Shown: in pieces, positions 55,808 through 64,000 of the stretch | How positions within the stretch are numbered: position 1 is the stretch's first letter | How the letters are laid out: each line of letters starts with the position of its first letter | Origin: Jezberella montanilacus | GTDB taxonomy: Bacteria > Pseudomonadota > Gammaproteobacteria > Burkholderiales > Burkholderiaceae_B | Reading direction: 5' to 3' | Assembly (NCBI RefSeq): GCF_003003055.1 | Contig: NZ_PVTV01000014.1 | Location: 186,001-250,000 of the forward strand | DNA length: 64,000 nt | The notes under the pieces: model-generated | The model's database searches: none | What the model was told of the DNA's origin: nothing | Seen by the model: only the letters and a program-made list of their open reading frames with translations | Translations under genes and position numbers: made by a program

Positions 55808-56266
55808 TCACCATAGTTCGCGGCGCGAGCCTTCAATCAGATCTTTGACCGCTCGGTCGAACTGAAGGTTGTTTAGAGAACTATTCACCGCCTGATCCTC
55901 TAGGACCATAGAGTGAGCAATCGGTGCCAGCCGCTCTCTGGCAACAACTTCTGCCCGCTCATGCAATAGCTGGGTCAGGCTGGTGCGAGGCACCAATGCA
56001 TAGTGCAGTTCACAATCCAGTGCCGATGCAAGCTTACGCAATGTGCCGAGAGTGATGGTGTCTGTCGCCTCTGAGCTTTCCAGCTTGCGTACTCCAGCAT
56101 GTGACATACCTAACCGGCGAGCGAACGCCGCAGCGGACATCCCCAAAGACTCGCGGATTGCACGCACCCAGCCTAATCTGGGGCGCGAGATCGATTGCAC
56201 TGCCCCAAAAGAGGTCAGCAGAGTATCAACTTGCAGAAGCTGAAGATCGCGTAATTGGTTTTTCAT
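55808..56266 (-). CDS. Xre-type regulator 'mobile mystery protein A'
   Basis: 152-residue DNA-binding protein of the MobMystA family. The helix-turn-helix lies at about 30-85 (VRAIRESLGMSAAAFARRLG, then HAGVRKLESSEAT and TLGTLRKLASALDCEL). It always accompanies the Fic-type protein B in scattered genomes. The gene starts immediately downstream of an AT-rich region holding three repeats that are probably its own operators, so autoregulation is likely. Confidence 0.9.
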   Translation of the reverse strand: MKNQLRDLQLLQVDTLLTSFGAVQSISRPRLGWVRAIRESLGMSAAAFARRLGMSHAGVRKLESSEATDTITLGTLRKLASALDCELHYALVPRTSLTQLLHERAEVVARERLAPIAHSMVLEDQAVNSSLNNLQFDRAVKDLIEGSRRELW

Positions 56267-56268
56267 GT

Positions 56269-56345
56269 AACCTAAAGGTATCGTTTCAGTCTTTATATTT
56301 TAACCTATAAGTTACATAAATGCACTATAAAATAAACCTATAGGA
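56269..56345. promoter_or_regulatory. Three evenly spaced operator-like repeats before mobile mystery A
   Basis: Three related partly palindromic sites: AACCTAAAGGT at 56269-56279, AACCTATAAGT at 56302-56312 and AACCTATAGGA at 56335-56345. Their starts are exactly 33 bp apart. The consensus AACCTATAGGTT is close to a perfect inverted repeat, and CCTATAGG in the third is perfect. The first abuts the regulator's start codon. The stretch is AT-rich and contains promoter-like TAAAATAT on the minus strand. Confidence 0.7.
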
Positions 56346-56362
56346 TTATTTTATCGAATAAC

Positions 56363-57103
56363 TTAGTGCTGCAAAATCTTAGATAAAAACTGAATCGCCC
56401 GATCGCTTTTGGGTTGCGTGAAGAAGTCCTCTTTCGTCGCATCTTCAACGATCTCACCCTGATCCATAAAGATGACACGATTGGCAACCTTGCGGGCAAA
56501 GCCCATTTCGTGAGTGACGACCATCATGGTCATGCCCTCTTTGGCAAGATCCACCATGACATCCAAAACCTCACCGACCATTTCAGGGTCGAGCGCTGAC
56601 GTGGGTTCGTCAAACAACATGACATGCGGATCCATGCACAAGGCTCGAGCGATGGCAACACGCTGTTGCTGCCCGCCCGATAACTGACCGGGAAATTTAT
56701 CTTTATGTGCCGTCAGACCCACACGGTCCAACATTTTTAAGCCACGCGCTAAGGCCTCATCCTTACTGCGCCCTAACACTTTGATCTGCGCCAAAGTCAG
56801 ATTTTCAGTCACATTCAAATGCGGAAACAATTCAAAATGCTGAAACACCATCCCCACCTGACTGCGCAGCTTAGGCAGATTAGTTTTCGGATCGTGCACT
56901 GGCACATCGTTAATGAACAACTTACCCTCTTGAAACGGCTCAAGGGCATTCACACATTTGATCAGCGTCGATTTGCCCGACCCCGAAGGGCCGCAAACCA
57001 CCACCACCTCACCACGATCGACGTGTGTACTGCAATGCTTCAGCACGTTAAAGCTACCGTACCATTTTGATAAATCGTCGATCACAATCATTTTGTCTGA
57101 CAT
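56363..57103 (-). CDS. gltL: Glutamate/aspartate-type ABC transporter ATP-binding protein
   Basis: Cytoplasmic ATPase of an amino-acid importer, 246 residues. Walker A is GPSGSGKST at 38-46, the signature [15 protein letters not shown], and Walker [23 protein letters not shown] supplies the switch His. It is the last gene of the gltI-J-K-L unit and lies 14 nt after gltK. The specificity (glutamate/aspartate) is taken from overall similarity of all four proteins and the E. coli-like gene order. Confidence 0.92.
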   Translation of the reverse strand: MSDKMIVIDDLSKWYGSFNVLKHCSTHVDRGEVVVVCGPSGSGKSTLIKCVNALEPFQEGKLFINDVPVHDPKTNLPKLRSQVGMVFQHFELFPHLNVTENLTLAQIKVLGRSKDEALARGLKMLDRVGLTAHKDKFPGQLSGGQQQRVAIARALCMDPHVMLFDEPTSALDPEMVGEVLDVMVDLAKEGMTMMVVTHEMGFARKVANRVIFMDQGEIVEDATKEDFFTQPKSDRAIQFLSKILQH

Positions 57104-57117
57104 GGTGGCTCTCTCAA

Positions 57118-57807
57118 TCAGGCAACGGCTAAACGACGTTGCAATTGCTTCACGGCCAGCGAAGCAACAAAGGAAATCACAAAATAAACCAGGGCTGCGA
57201 ACAGATACATTTCAACCAAGCGACCATCGCGCTGAGCCACCTTGCTGGCTGCCCCCAAAAAGTCGGTGATCGACAGGACATAAACCAGTGACGTGTCCTG
57301 AAACAACACAATCGTCTGCGTGAGAAGCAACGGCATCATGGATCTGAAAGCCTGTGGCAAGACAACATAGACCATTACTTGCCAATAACGCATGCCTAAG
57401 GCTTGCGCTGCGGACGTCTGACCGCCAGGCACAGCTTGTATCCCCGCACGCATGATCTCAGAAAAGTATGCTGCCTCGAAGAGAGAAAAGGTGACGAGCG
57501 CCGAGGTAAACGCCCCGACGGTCATGGGTCGTGATGCACTGGTTACCCATTGACCAATATAGGGGAGTAGAAAGTAAAACCAAAAGATCACCAGTACCAA
57601 GGGCAACGAGCGGATTAAGTTGACATAGCCCGCGGCAAGTTTTTGCAGCGCCGTGAATTTTGATAACCGCATCATGGCGATCAAGGTACCTAGCACGATA
57701 CCGCTCAAGGCAGCCAAGCCCGTCAAAGTCAAGGTAAAACTCATCCCGTCGCGAAAGAGATAGACCCAGGATCTTTGAATGACATCGAAATCGAAATGAC
57801 TAAACAT
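57118..57807 (-). CDS. gltK: Amino-acid ABC transporter permease (GltK-type)
   Basis: Inner-membrane permease of 229 residues with about five helices. The His/Glu/Phe-type permease loop is visible as [20 protein letters not shown] followed by [24 protein letters not shown]. It forms the channel with GltJ. It starts 12 nt after gltJ. Confidence 0.92.
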   Translation of the reverse strand: MFSHFDFDVIQRSWVYLFRDGMSFTLTLTGLAALSGIVLGTLIAMMRLSKFTALQKLAAGYVNLIRSLPLVLVIFWFYFLLPYIGQWVTSASRPMTVGAFTSALVTFSLFEAAYFSEIMRAGIQAVPGGQTSAAQALGMRYWQVMVYVVLPQAFRSMMPLLLTQTIVLFQDTSLVYVLSITDFLGAASKVAQRDGRLVEMYLFAALVYFVISFVASLAVKQLQRRLAVA

Positions 57808-57819
57808 GGATCATCGCCT

Positions 57820-58569
57820 TTAATGCACAACGGCGCTGGCAGAGACACCCAGGAATCCAGGTACGGAGACCGCTCGCTCAAGTTTGCGCATCAAGAAGGT
57901 GACAACGAGATTCGTGACTAGGTAGAGCACTGTCGCCACCGTGAAGGCTTCGAATACTTGAAACGAAAACTCCTGCATGGATCGGGCGCGCGCAGTGAGC
58001 TCCATCAAGCCAATGGTGAGCGCGACAGAGGTGTTTTTTATCGTGTTCAGGAACTCTGAGGTCATCGGCGGAAGCATCACCCTCAAGGTGATTGGCAACA
58101 AAATATAGCGATAGGTCTGGGCCGTGGTGAGCCCCATCGCAGTCGCTGCTAACTTCTGCCCTTTCGGCAAAGACAGGACGCCTGAGCGCACTTGCTCTGC
58201 CACCCTTGCGGACATGAACAAGCCTAAGCCCAACACCGCAGTGTAGAAAGACGCATTGGGCATCTGCTTGATCATATCCCCCAAATGCCTGGGGACTAGT
58301 TCAGGGATAACGAAGTACCAGAGAAACAGCTGAACCAATAAGGGGATGTTTCTGAACAATTCGACGTAAGCATCACCCAAAAGACGACCAAACCGGTTGG
58401 GCAAAGTCCTTACGACGCCAATTGCCAAGCCGAGCGTGAAAGCAAGCACCCAAGCGCAAGCAGCGGTGATCAGCGTCCAGCTCAAGCCGGACAGCAACAT
58501 CTGCAAATAACTGCCCTGCCCCTCTGGAGACATCTCTAGGAGGATGCCCCAGTTCCATTTGTAGTTCAT
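57820..58569 (-). CDS. gltJ: Amino-acid ABC transporter permease (GltJ-type)
   Basis: Inner-membrane permease of 249 residues with several helices. AYVELFRNIPLLVQLFLWYF is the typical N-terminal half, and ARVAEQVRSGVLSLPKGQKL with TAMGLTTAQTYRYILLPI is the permease loop contacting the ATPase. It is separated from gltI by 52 nt that contain a hairpin with a T run. Confidence 0.92.
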   Translation of the reverse strand: MNYKWNWGILLEMSPEGQGSYLQMLLSGLSWTLITAACAWVLAFTLGLAIGVVRTLPNRFGRLLGDAYVELFRNIPLLVQLFLWYFVIPELVPRHLGDMIKQMPNASFYTAVLGLGLFMSARVAEQVRSGVLSLPKGQKLAATAMGLTTAQTYRYILLPITLRVMLPPMTSEFLNTIKNTSVALTIGLMELTARARSMQEFSFQVFEAFTVATVLYLVTNLVVTFLMRKLERAVSVPGFLGVSASAVVH

Positions 58570-58577
58570 GTTGGCTC

Positions 58578-58604
58578 AAAAAAACCCTGCCAAACGGGGC
58601 AGGG
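58578..58604 (-). terminator. Intercistronic hairpin between gltI and gltJ
   Basis: On the minus strand, CCCTGCC / GGCAGGG arms (58585-58591 with 58598-58604, 6-nt loop) are followed at once by seven T. Because gltJ starts only 9 nt further on, it probably acts as a partial terminator or 3' stabiliser that makes the binding protein more abundant than the membrane parts. Confidence 0.8.
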
Positions 58605-58621
58605 TGATTAGCATAAAACGA

Positions 58622-59536
58622 TTATTTGTATGAATCAGGATCTGGATTGTCAGTCGGATTCGCGAAGGCTTTTTTCAGTTCTGCAGAGGCAGGTTGATTC
58701 AAGACAATCCCTTTAGGAGGAATCGGTTTTTCAAACCACTTGGCATGCAAAGCCAGCATCGCTGGGGACTTGTAGAGCTTGCCTGCTGCTTCATCAACGA
58801 CTTTTTTGAAAGCTGGGTCATCACGAGGGATCATGAAACCATAGGGCTCAGGCTTAGAGAAGGCATCCTTAGAAATTTCAAAATCGCCGGGCATTTTGGC
58901 TGAGCCGATCAAACCAGCAAGGATAATGTCATCCATCACAAATGCCGCTGCGCGACCTGTCTCAACCATCAAAAAGCCTTCCGGATGATCCTTAGCGCTC
59001 AGGATGGTCAAGTTCAAGTTCTGTGCAACGTTGGCCTCAGTCACTTGCTTAATATTCGTGCTGCCTGCAGTGGATACCACTGTCTTGCCTTTCAGGCTGG
59101 CGATATCGGTGATACCCGATCCTTTCTTGTAAACGTAACGGCTAGCGGTCAGGTAGTAACTGGGACCGAAAGACACTTGCTTCTGACGATCGACGTTATT
59201 GGTGGTTGAACCACACTCAAGGTCAATCGTGCCATTCGCCATTAAAGGGATTCGGGTCGCAGAAGTCACCGGATTCAGTTTGACTTGCAGGTTAGGCATG
59301 TTCAGTTGAGCCTTGATACCGTCGACAACCGCCATGCAAATATCCATCGCGTACCCGACAACCTGCTGCTTGTCGTCGTAGTAAGAAAACGGCACCGATG
59401 CGTCGCGATGACCGATCGTGATGGTGTTGGTCTCTTTTATTTTTTTCAAAGTACCCGTCAACTCTTGCGACAGGGCAGCATTTGAGAGCACCAAACTTGC
59501 TACTGCCAAAACACTCAACTGGATAAATTTCTTCAT
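58622..59536 (-). CDS. gltI: Periplasmic glutamate/aspartate-type binding protein
   Basis: Periplasmic substrate-binding protein, 304 residues, with a signal peptide MKKFIQLSVLAVASLVLSNA and cleavage near ALSQE. Conserved ligand-binding blocks are TITIGHRDASVPFSYYDD, NGTIDLECGSTTNN and GKTVVSTAGSTN. It captures acidic amino acids for the GltJKL importer. First gene of the operon; its ATG has GAGG upstream. Confidence 0.92.
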   Translation of the reverse strand: MKKFIQLSVLAVASLVLSNAALSQELTGTLKKIKETNTITIGHRDASVPFSYYDDKQQVVGYAMDICMAVVDGIKAQLNMPNLQVKLNPVTSATRIPLMANGTIDLECGSTTNNVDRQKQVSFGPSYYLTASRYVYKKGSGITDIASLKGKTVVSTAGSTNIKQVTEANVAQNLNLTILSAKDHPEGFLMVETGRAAAFVMDDIILAGLIGSAKMPGDFEISKDAFSKPEPYGFMIPRDDPAFKKVVDEAAGKLYKSPAMLALHAKWFEKPIPPKGIVLNQPASAELKKAFANPTDNPDPDSYK

Positions 59537-59727
59537 GCCCGACCTCGCGTAAAGTTAACGTAATAAAAAAATAACAACTTAACGCTATTTTGCACTGCAA
59601 CAGACAAAAAAAGCCAGCACTTGTTTACCCTGAGGGCCAGTCCGCACACAAACACTCTCTTGGGCGATAATCTCGCACATATTTATCGCAGAACCCATCG
59701 CACCACTCGTTCGATCAACCTAACTGA

Positions 59728-62385
59728 ATGACTATGCTGAGCCCTTCAAAAACAACTGACACCGATCACGAAGAAACCGCCGAGTGGCGTGAGGCATTTG
59801 CCGCCGCGCTACAAAATCAGGGGCCAGAGCGTGCGAGGTTTCTGCTCGACGAGCTAGTGAGACTCGCCCACACCTCAAAAATCGGCTGGCAGCCCGAACT
59901 CAACACCCCTTACGTCAATACGATTTCGGTTGACCAACAACCCGTGTTCCCCGGGGATTTAGCGATTGAAGAAAGACTGGCATCCCTCATGCGCTGGAAT
60001 GCGCTGGCGATGGTGGTGAGGGCGAATCAGGCTTATGGCGAGCTGGGTGGTCACATCGCCAGCTATGCAAGTGCTGCGGATCTCTTTGAGACCGGCTACA
60101 ACCATTTCTTTCACGCTCGCGAAGGCCTTGAGCCGGGGCAACATCGCGGCGACCTGGTATTTTTTCAGCCGCATAGCGCACCCGGTGTCTATGCCAGAGC
60201 TTACTTAGAAGGTCGCCTGACCGAACAAGATCTCTTGCATTATCGGCAAGAGATCGTGGCCGGCAGCAACGGGGCACAGGGTCTTTCAAGCTACCCTCAC
60301 CCTTGGCTCATGCCTGATTTCTGGCAGTTCCCGACGGGTTCGATGGGCATTGGCCCGATTAGCTCCATCTATCACGCCCGCTTCATGCGCTACCTGACCC
60401 ACCGCAACCTGCTCGACTGCAGTCATCGCAAGGTCTGGGGCGTATTTGGTGACGGGGAGATGGATGAACCCGAATCCATGAGCGCGCTCACGCTGGCCGC
60501 TCGAGAAGGTCTCGACAACCTGGTCTGGGTGGTCAACTGCAACCTGCAACGACTCGACGGCCCTGTTCGTGGTAATGGTCGGATTATTGACGAACTTGAA
60601 AAGCTCTTTCTCGGTGCTGGCTGGAACGTCATCAAACTGGTCTGGGGTAGTGACTGGGACGGGCTCTTTGCCCGCGATCTGACTGGTGCGCTGGCACGTA
60701 CCTTTGCAAACACAGTCGATGGCCAGATGCAAACGTTTGCTGCCAAGGATGGGCGCTTCAATCGGGACACCTTTTTTGGACAAGACGAAGAGCTAGCCAA
60801 ACTCGCGCAAGGCATGACGGATGACCAGATCGATAGACTGAAGAGAGGCGGACACGATCTGGTCAAGATTCATGCGGCCTACGCAGCAGCTGCGAATCAT
60901 CGTGGCCAACCTACTGTCATCCTGGCACACACCAAGAAAGGCTATGGCATGGGTAGTGCTGGTCAAGGCAAAATGACCACGCATAGTCAGAAGAAATTTG
61001 ATGAAACCGATCTGATCGAGTTTCGCAATCGGTTTAATCTGCCACTCAGTGATGAGCAGGCGACGTCATTGAGCTTCTATCGTCCAGCTGCCGACAGCCC
61101 AGAAATGCAATACATGCACTCGCATCGGCAAGCATTGGGCGGCTTCTTGCCCAAGCGTGAAACGACATGTGAGCTGGTTCCCGCGCCAGAGCTGATGCAG
61201 TACGCAGGCTTTGCCGTGCAAGCCGATGGCAAAGAAATGAGTACGACCATGGCTTTCGTGCGTATGCTAGGCGGCCTGCTCAAGGATCCACAGCTCGGCC
61301 CTCGCATTGTGCCTATCGTCGCAGATGAAGCACGTACTTTTGGTATGGCCAATCTGTTTAAACAGGTTGGCATCTACTCAAGCGTAGGTCAGCGCTATGC
61401 ACCCGAAGACATTGGCTCAGTGCTCAGTTATCGCGAAGCCCTGGATGGCCAGATTCTCGAGGAGGGCATCTCTGAGGCGGGTGCCATTGCAAGCTGGACA
61501 GCTGCAGCGACGAGCTACAGCGTGCACGGTTTAGCCATGCTGCCCTTCTATATCTATTATTCAATGTTTGGCTTTCAACGGGTTGGCGATCAAATCTGGG
61601 CGGCGGCAGATCAACGCCCTCGCGGCTTTTTGCTGGGCGCGACCTCAGGCCGTACGACACTCGGTGGTGAAGGCTTGCAGCATCAAGATGGCAGCAGTCA
61701 CGTGCACGCGTCGACGATCCCCAATTGCAAGGCCTACGACCCGGCGTTCTCGGGCGAAATGGCGATCATCATCGATCAAGGCATTCGAGACATGATGATT
61801 GACCAGAAGGATCTGTTTTATTACGTCACGCTCATGAACGAGAATTACGCGCAGCCAACGCTCAAAATGGGTGTCGCTGATCAAGTCATCAAGGGCTGCT
61901 ACCTATTTGAAACTTACACACCAGCCAAACCGGCTCACGGTTCACCGTGCGTAACGCTCCTGGGATCGGGCGCTATCCTGACTGAAGTCATCAAAGCAGC
62001 TGAAATACTGGCAACTCAAGGTATCAAGGCCTACGTCTATAGTGTGACAAGCTGGAGTGAGTTGGCTCGTGATGGGATACGTTGCCAGCAAGAAGCCATA
62101 GCGGCACGCGCAGACGGCTCAAAATCAACGCTGAGTGCGCCTTTCCTGTGGCAGCAGCTGGGTCAGAGTGAAGGGCCAGTCATTGCTGCAACCGACTACG
62201 TCAGGATGGTGCCCGAAACAGTCAGGGCTTACGTGCCATCTAACCGCATTTACTTAACCTTAGGTACTGATGGTTTTGGTCGAAGTGATACGCGTGCCGC
62301 ACTAAGAGATTATTTCGGTGTTGACGCCGCTCATATTGCTGAGGCAGCCCTGTTTGCTCTATCTGGGCAGCAACCGGCATCTTGA
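59728..62385 (+). CDS. aceE: Pyruvate dehydrogenase E1 component, homodimeric type (stand-alone)
   Basis: Thiamine-diphosphate 2-oxoacid dehydrogenase E1 of 885 residues, the full AceE length. The TPP-binding motif GDGEMDEPES begins near residue 242 and continues to the NCNLQRLDGPVRGNG segment. The first-half HIASYASAADLFETGYNHFF, the central SVGQRYAPEDIGS and the C-terminal ATDYVRMVPE blocks match AceE. AceE normally heads an operon with the E2 (aceF) and E3 genes. Here the next genes are a PIN-domain protein and an acyltransferase-like hydrolase, so this may be a second E1 acting on pyruvate or a related 2-oxoacid such as 2-oxobutyrate. The substrate cannot be read from sequence. Confidence 0.88.
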   Translation: MTMLSPSKTTDTDHEETAEWREAFAAALQNQGPERARFLLDELVRLAHTSKIGWQPELNTPYVNTISVDQQPVFPGDLAIEERLASLMRWNALAMVVRANQAYGELGGHIASYASAADLFETGYNHFFHAREGLEPGQHRGDLVFFQPHSAPGVYARAYLEGRLTEQDLLHYRQEIVAGSNGAQGLSSYPHPWLMPDFWQFPTGSMGIGPISSIYHARFMRYLTHRNLLDCSHRKVWGVFGDGEMDEPESMSALTLAAREGLDNLVWVVNCNLQRLDGPVRGNGRIIDELEKLFLGAGWNVIKLVWGSDWDGLFARDLTGALARTFANTVDGQMQTFAAKDGRFNRDTFFGQDEELAKLAQGMTDDQIDRLKRGGHDLVKIHAAYAAAANHRGQPTVILAHTKKGYGMGSAGQGKMTTHSQKKFDETDLIEFRNRFNLPLSDEQATSLSFYRPAADSPEMQYMHSHRQALGGFLPKRETTCELVPAPELMQYAGFAVQADGKEMSTTMAFVRMLGGLLKDPQLGPRIVPIVADEARTFGMANLFKQVGIYSSVGQRYAPEDIGSVLSYREALDGQILEEGISEAGAIASWTAAATSYSVHGLAMLPFYIYYSMFGFQRVGDQIWAAADQRPRGFLLGATSGRTTLGGEGLQHQDGSSHVHASTIPNCKAYDPAFSGEMAIIIDQGIRDMMIDQKDLFYYVTLMNENYAQPTLKMGVADQVIKGCYLFETYTPAKPAHGSPCVTLLGSGAILTEVIKAAEILATQGIKAYVYSVTSWSELARDGIRCQQEAIAARADGSKSTLSAPFLWQQLGQSEGPVIAATDYVRMVPETVRAYVPSNRIYLTLGTDGFGRSDTRAALRDYFGVDAAHIAEAALFALSGQQPAS

Positions 62386-62966
62386 GACCCACACTCGTTT
62401 TAGATGCCTGCGTGCTGATGTCGGGCGTGTTGCGCCCTGCTCTGCTCGATATGGCTGAACAGGGGCTCTTTAATCCCATCTGGTCAGACCGGATTGGTGA
62501 CGAGTGGCGGCGCAACGCAGGCCGTTTATGGCCAATTGCAGGCGAGCTGCTGGATCAGGAATGGCGTTTGATGGAGGAGCGGTTTTCTAACGCCAATCAG
62601 GGTGACGTCAGCGCGCTAGAACAAGGCTTGCGCCAGAGCGACAAGAAAGACTGGCATGTGATTGCAGCAGGTATCTCGTCGCGCCGAAGTAATCCCTTAA
62701 GCGAAACAACAGTGCTGACCTGGAACCTCAAAGACTTCAGACGGTCTGAACTGCGGCGCCACGAACTTGGCCTGAGCGATCCCGACACCCTGTTATCGCG
62801 CTGGTGGCCTGATCATCACCAGTTGATCTCAAGCACCATCAGGGCAGCGATTGCACAATTAGTTCAAGAGGGCCGCAGGCAAACGGATTCCACTGGCAAC
62901 TTTCTTAAACGTGAAAGGCTCTTTCGGTTAGCAACACTCTATGCCGAAGCTGATATTCGTGGTTAA
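62382..62966 (+). CDS. PIN-domain protein coupled to aceE
   Basis: A 194-residue protein with a PIN-type nuclease fold. VLDACVLMSG at the N-terminus holds the first catalytic Asp (residue 8), followed by PIWSDRIGDEWRRNAG with its acidic residue, KDWHVIAAG with a further Asp, and TWNLKDF. The start must precede Asp8, and the only candidate is a TTG at 62382 that overlaps the aceE stop as TTGA, so it is translationally coupled to aceE. No antitoxin-type gene is next to it, unlike most PIN toxins. It might be an orphan toxin or an RNA-processing factor. Confidence 0.72.
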   Translation: MRPTLVLDACVLMSGVLRPALLDMAEQGLFNPIWSDRIGDEWRRNAGRLWPIAGELLDQEWRLMEERFSNANQGDVSALEQGLRQSDKKDWHVIAAGISSRRSNPLSETTVLTWNLKDFRRSELRRHELGLSDPDTLLSRWWPDHHQLISSTIRAAIAQLVQEGRRQTDSTGNFLKRERLFRLATLYAEADIRG

Positions 62967-63017
62967 GATAAGGCCTCTATTATGCAAACTTCACTAAAGT
63001 AACGATAAGGGCAAGTC

Positions 63018-64000
63018 ATGAGCGACTATCCAATTTTTCATGCAGGTAATGTGGTTTTGCAATCTGGCCTGACTTTGCGTGATGCTCGACTGGCTTATCA
63101 AACCTACGGCACCCTGAATGCCGACAAGTCAAACGTCATTTTGTACATGACCTCCTTTGCAGCCCACCACTATGACGTGGACTGGCTGATCGGGTCGGGC
63201 AAGGCCTTAGATACTGATAAATATTTTGTCGTCGTACCTAATTTATTCGGCAACGGCTTGTCGTCGTCACCCAGCAACGCGACCGAACCCTTTACAGGCA
63301 CCCGTTGGCCCTACTTCACGATTTTGGACAACATTCGGGTTCAACACACGTTGCTGACCGAACACCTTGGCATCCACTCGCTTGAAATGGCCTGCGGTTG
63401 GTCTATGGGTGGCCTGCAGGCCTACCACTGGGCGTCTTACTACCCTGAGATGGTCAAGCGTATGGTCGTCTTGTGCGGGGCGGCTAAATGCTCGCCACAT
63501 AATCAAGTGTTTATCGAAGGGGTCCGAGCTACCCTGACCGCTGATCCAGCCTTTCAGAACGGCAGCTTTGTCAGCCGTCCAGAGAGAAGCCTGAGAGCGA
63601 TGGGTCGAAACTACGCTGCCATGGCCATGTCGCAGACCTTTTATCGCGAGGAAATGTGGCGTCGTGCAGGCTTCTCCTCCCTCGAAGACTTTTTGGTCAT
63701 GTCCTGGGAAGCTAATTTCTTGAAGCGCGACGCTAACAATATGCTGACCCACTTGTGGGCCTGGCAAAATGCCAACATCGCTGCCAACGATAAATACAAG
63801 GGCGATTTCAAGGCTGCGTTGAAAGCCATTACCGCAGACTCTCTGATCATGCCAGGTTCAACTGATTTGTATTTTCAGGTTGAGGACAATCGACTTGAGG
63901 TGGAGCAAATGCCCAACGCCAAGCTTTTGCCAATTGTGTCTGATTGGGGTCATCGCGCAGGCTTGCCATCTGCCAACATTGAAGACGCGGCGTTTATCAC
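63018..64000 (+). CDS. Homoserine O-acetyltransferase-like alpha/beta hydrolase (partial)
   Basis: 327 codons are in the window, starting at ATG 63018 with AAGGG upstream; the end is beyond it. The family block [19 protein letters not shown] and the nucleophile elbow CGWSMGG (Ser129) are clear, with Asp283 in STDLYF and His312 in WGHRAG completing the triad. MetX-type enzymes are usually about 370-400 residues with the triad His nearer 350, so this is a shorter relative. It may act as an acyltransferase or a hydrolase; the name is from fold only. Confidence 0.78.
   Translation, partial: MSDYPIFHAGNVVLQSGLTLRDARLAYQTYGTLNADKSNVILYMTSFAAHHYDVDWLIGSGKALDTDKYFVVVPNLFGNGLSSSPSNATEPFTGTRWPYFTILDNIRVQHTLLTEHLGIHSLEMACGWSMGGLQAYHWASYYPEMVKRMVVLCGAAKCSPHNQVFIEGVRATLTADPAFQNGSFVSRPERSLRAMGRNYAAMAMSQTFYREEMWRRAGFSSLEDFLVMSWEANFLKRDANNMLTHLWAWQNANIAANDKYKGDFKAALKAITADSLIMPGSTDLYFQVEDNRLEVEQMPNAKLLPIVSDWGHRAGLPSANIEDAAFI

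Noticed and set aside
55086-56363. Integrative element using tRNA-Leu(UAA)
   Set aside because: Only the two mobile mystery genes are present; no integrase and no repeat of the tRNA end were seen, so only association with the tRNA is stated.

Overview
The window looks like a chromosomal segment of a betaproteobacterium in the Burkholderiales, most likely Alcaligenaceae or a close relative. The grounds are the gene order tpiA-secG-tRNA-Leu followed by a complete nuoABCDEFGHIJKLMN operon and a DUF2818 gene, two Burkholderiales-type porins ending in Phe, and a homodimeric-type AceE. The species cannot be named from sequence reading alone.

Layout. (1) 1-7000: end of an OmpR-type regulator with a short EnvZ-type kinase, ispDF (isoprenoid synthesis), mfd (transcription-coupled repair) and serB. 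(2) 6697-21647: DUF2818 and the whole 14-subunit NADH dehydrogenase operon on the minus strand. (3) 21770-24800: two tandem porin genes with their own terminators and matching leader hairpins, lying between nuoA and tRNA-Leu(GAG). (4) 25118-26755: tRNA-Leu, secG, tpiA and tRNA-Ser(UGA). (5) 26685-50507: a large surface or exopolysaccharide locus with initiating phosphoglycosyltransferase, several glycosyltransferases, Wzx-like flippase, Wzy-like polymerase, Wza-like export lipoprotein, Wzz/Wzc-like co-polymerase, acyltransferase, a phosphoethanolamine-transferase-like enzyme, a methyltransferase and a TPR membrane protein. (6) 50731-54978: molybdenum cofactor genes moaA-moeA-moaD-moaE-mobA-moaC. 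(7) 55086-56345: tRNA-Leu(UAA) followed by a 'mobile mystery' pair (Xre-type regulator plus Fic protein) with three evenly spaced operator-like repeats. (8) 56363-59536: gltIJKL-type amino-acid ABC transporter. (9) 59728-64000: a stand-alone AceE-type E1, a PIN-domain gene coupled to it, and the start of a homoserine-acetyltransferase-like hydrolase.

The polysaccharide locus is the most unusual part. Two of its enzymes carry C-terminal STAS-like domains: a nucleotidyltransferase-like/left-handed-helix/membrane protein that keeps the phosphorylatable Asp-Ser motif, and a WecG/TagA-type glycosyltransferase that has lost it. Its Wzc-like protein has a degraded Walker A motif and no C-terminal tyrosine cluster, and no Wzb-type phosphatase gene is present. 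Two other proteins are fusions: GT2-GT4, and GT4 with a VirK/YbjX (DUF535) domain. My inference is that chain-length control here has moved from tyrosine phosphorylation to another mechanism, possibly STAS-based. That is a hypothesis from domain content, not a demonstrated function.

Gene starts were adjusted from the longest open frames where ribosome-binding sites, operon overlaps or family length argued for an internal start. No rRNA, insertion sequence, integrase or CRISPR array was seen.
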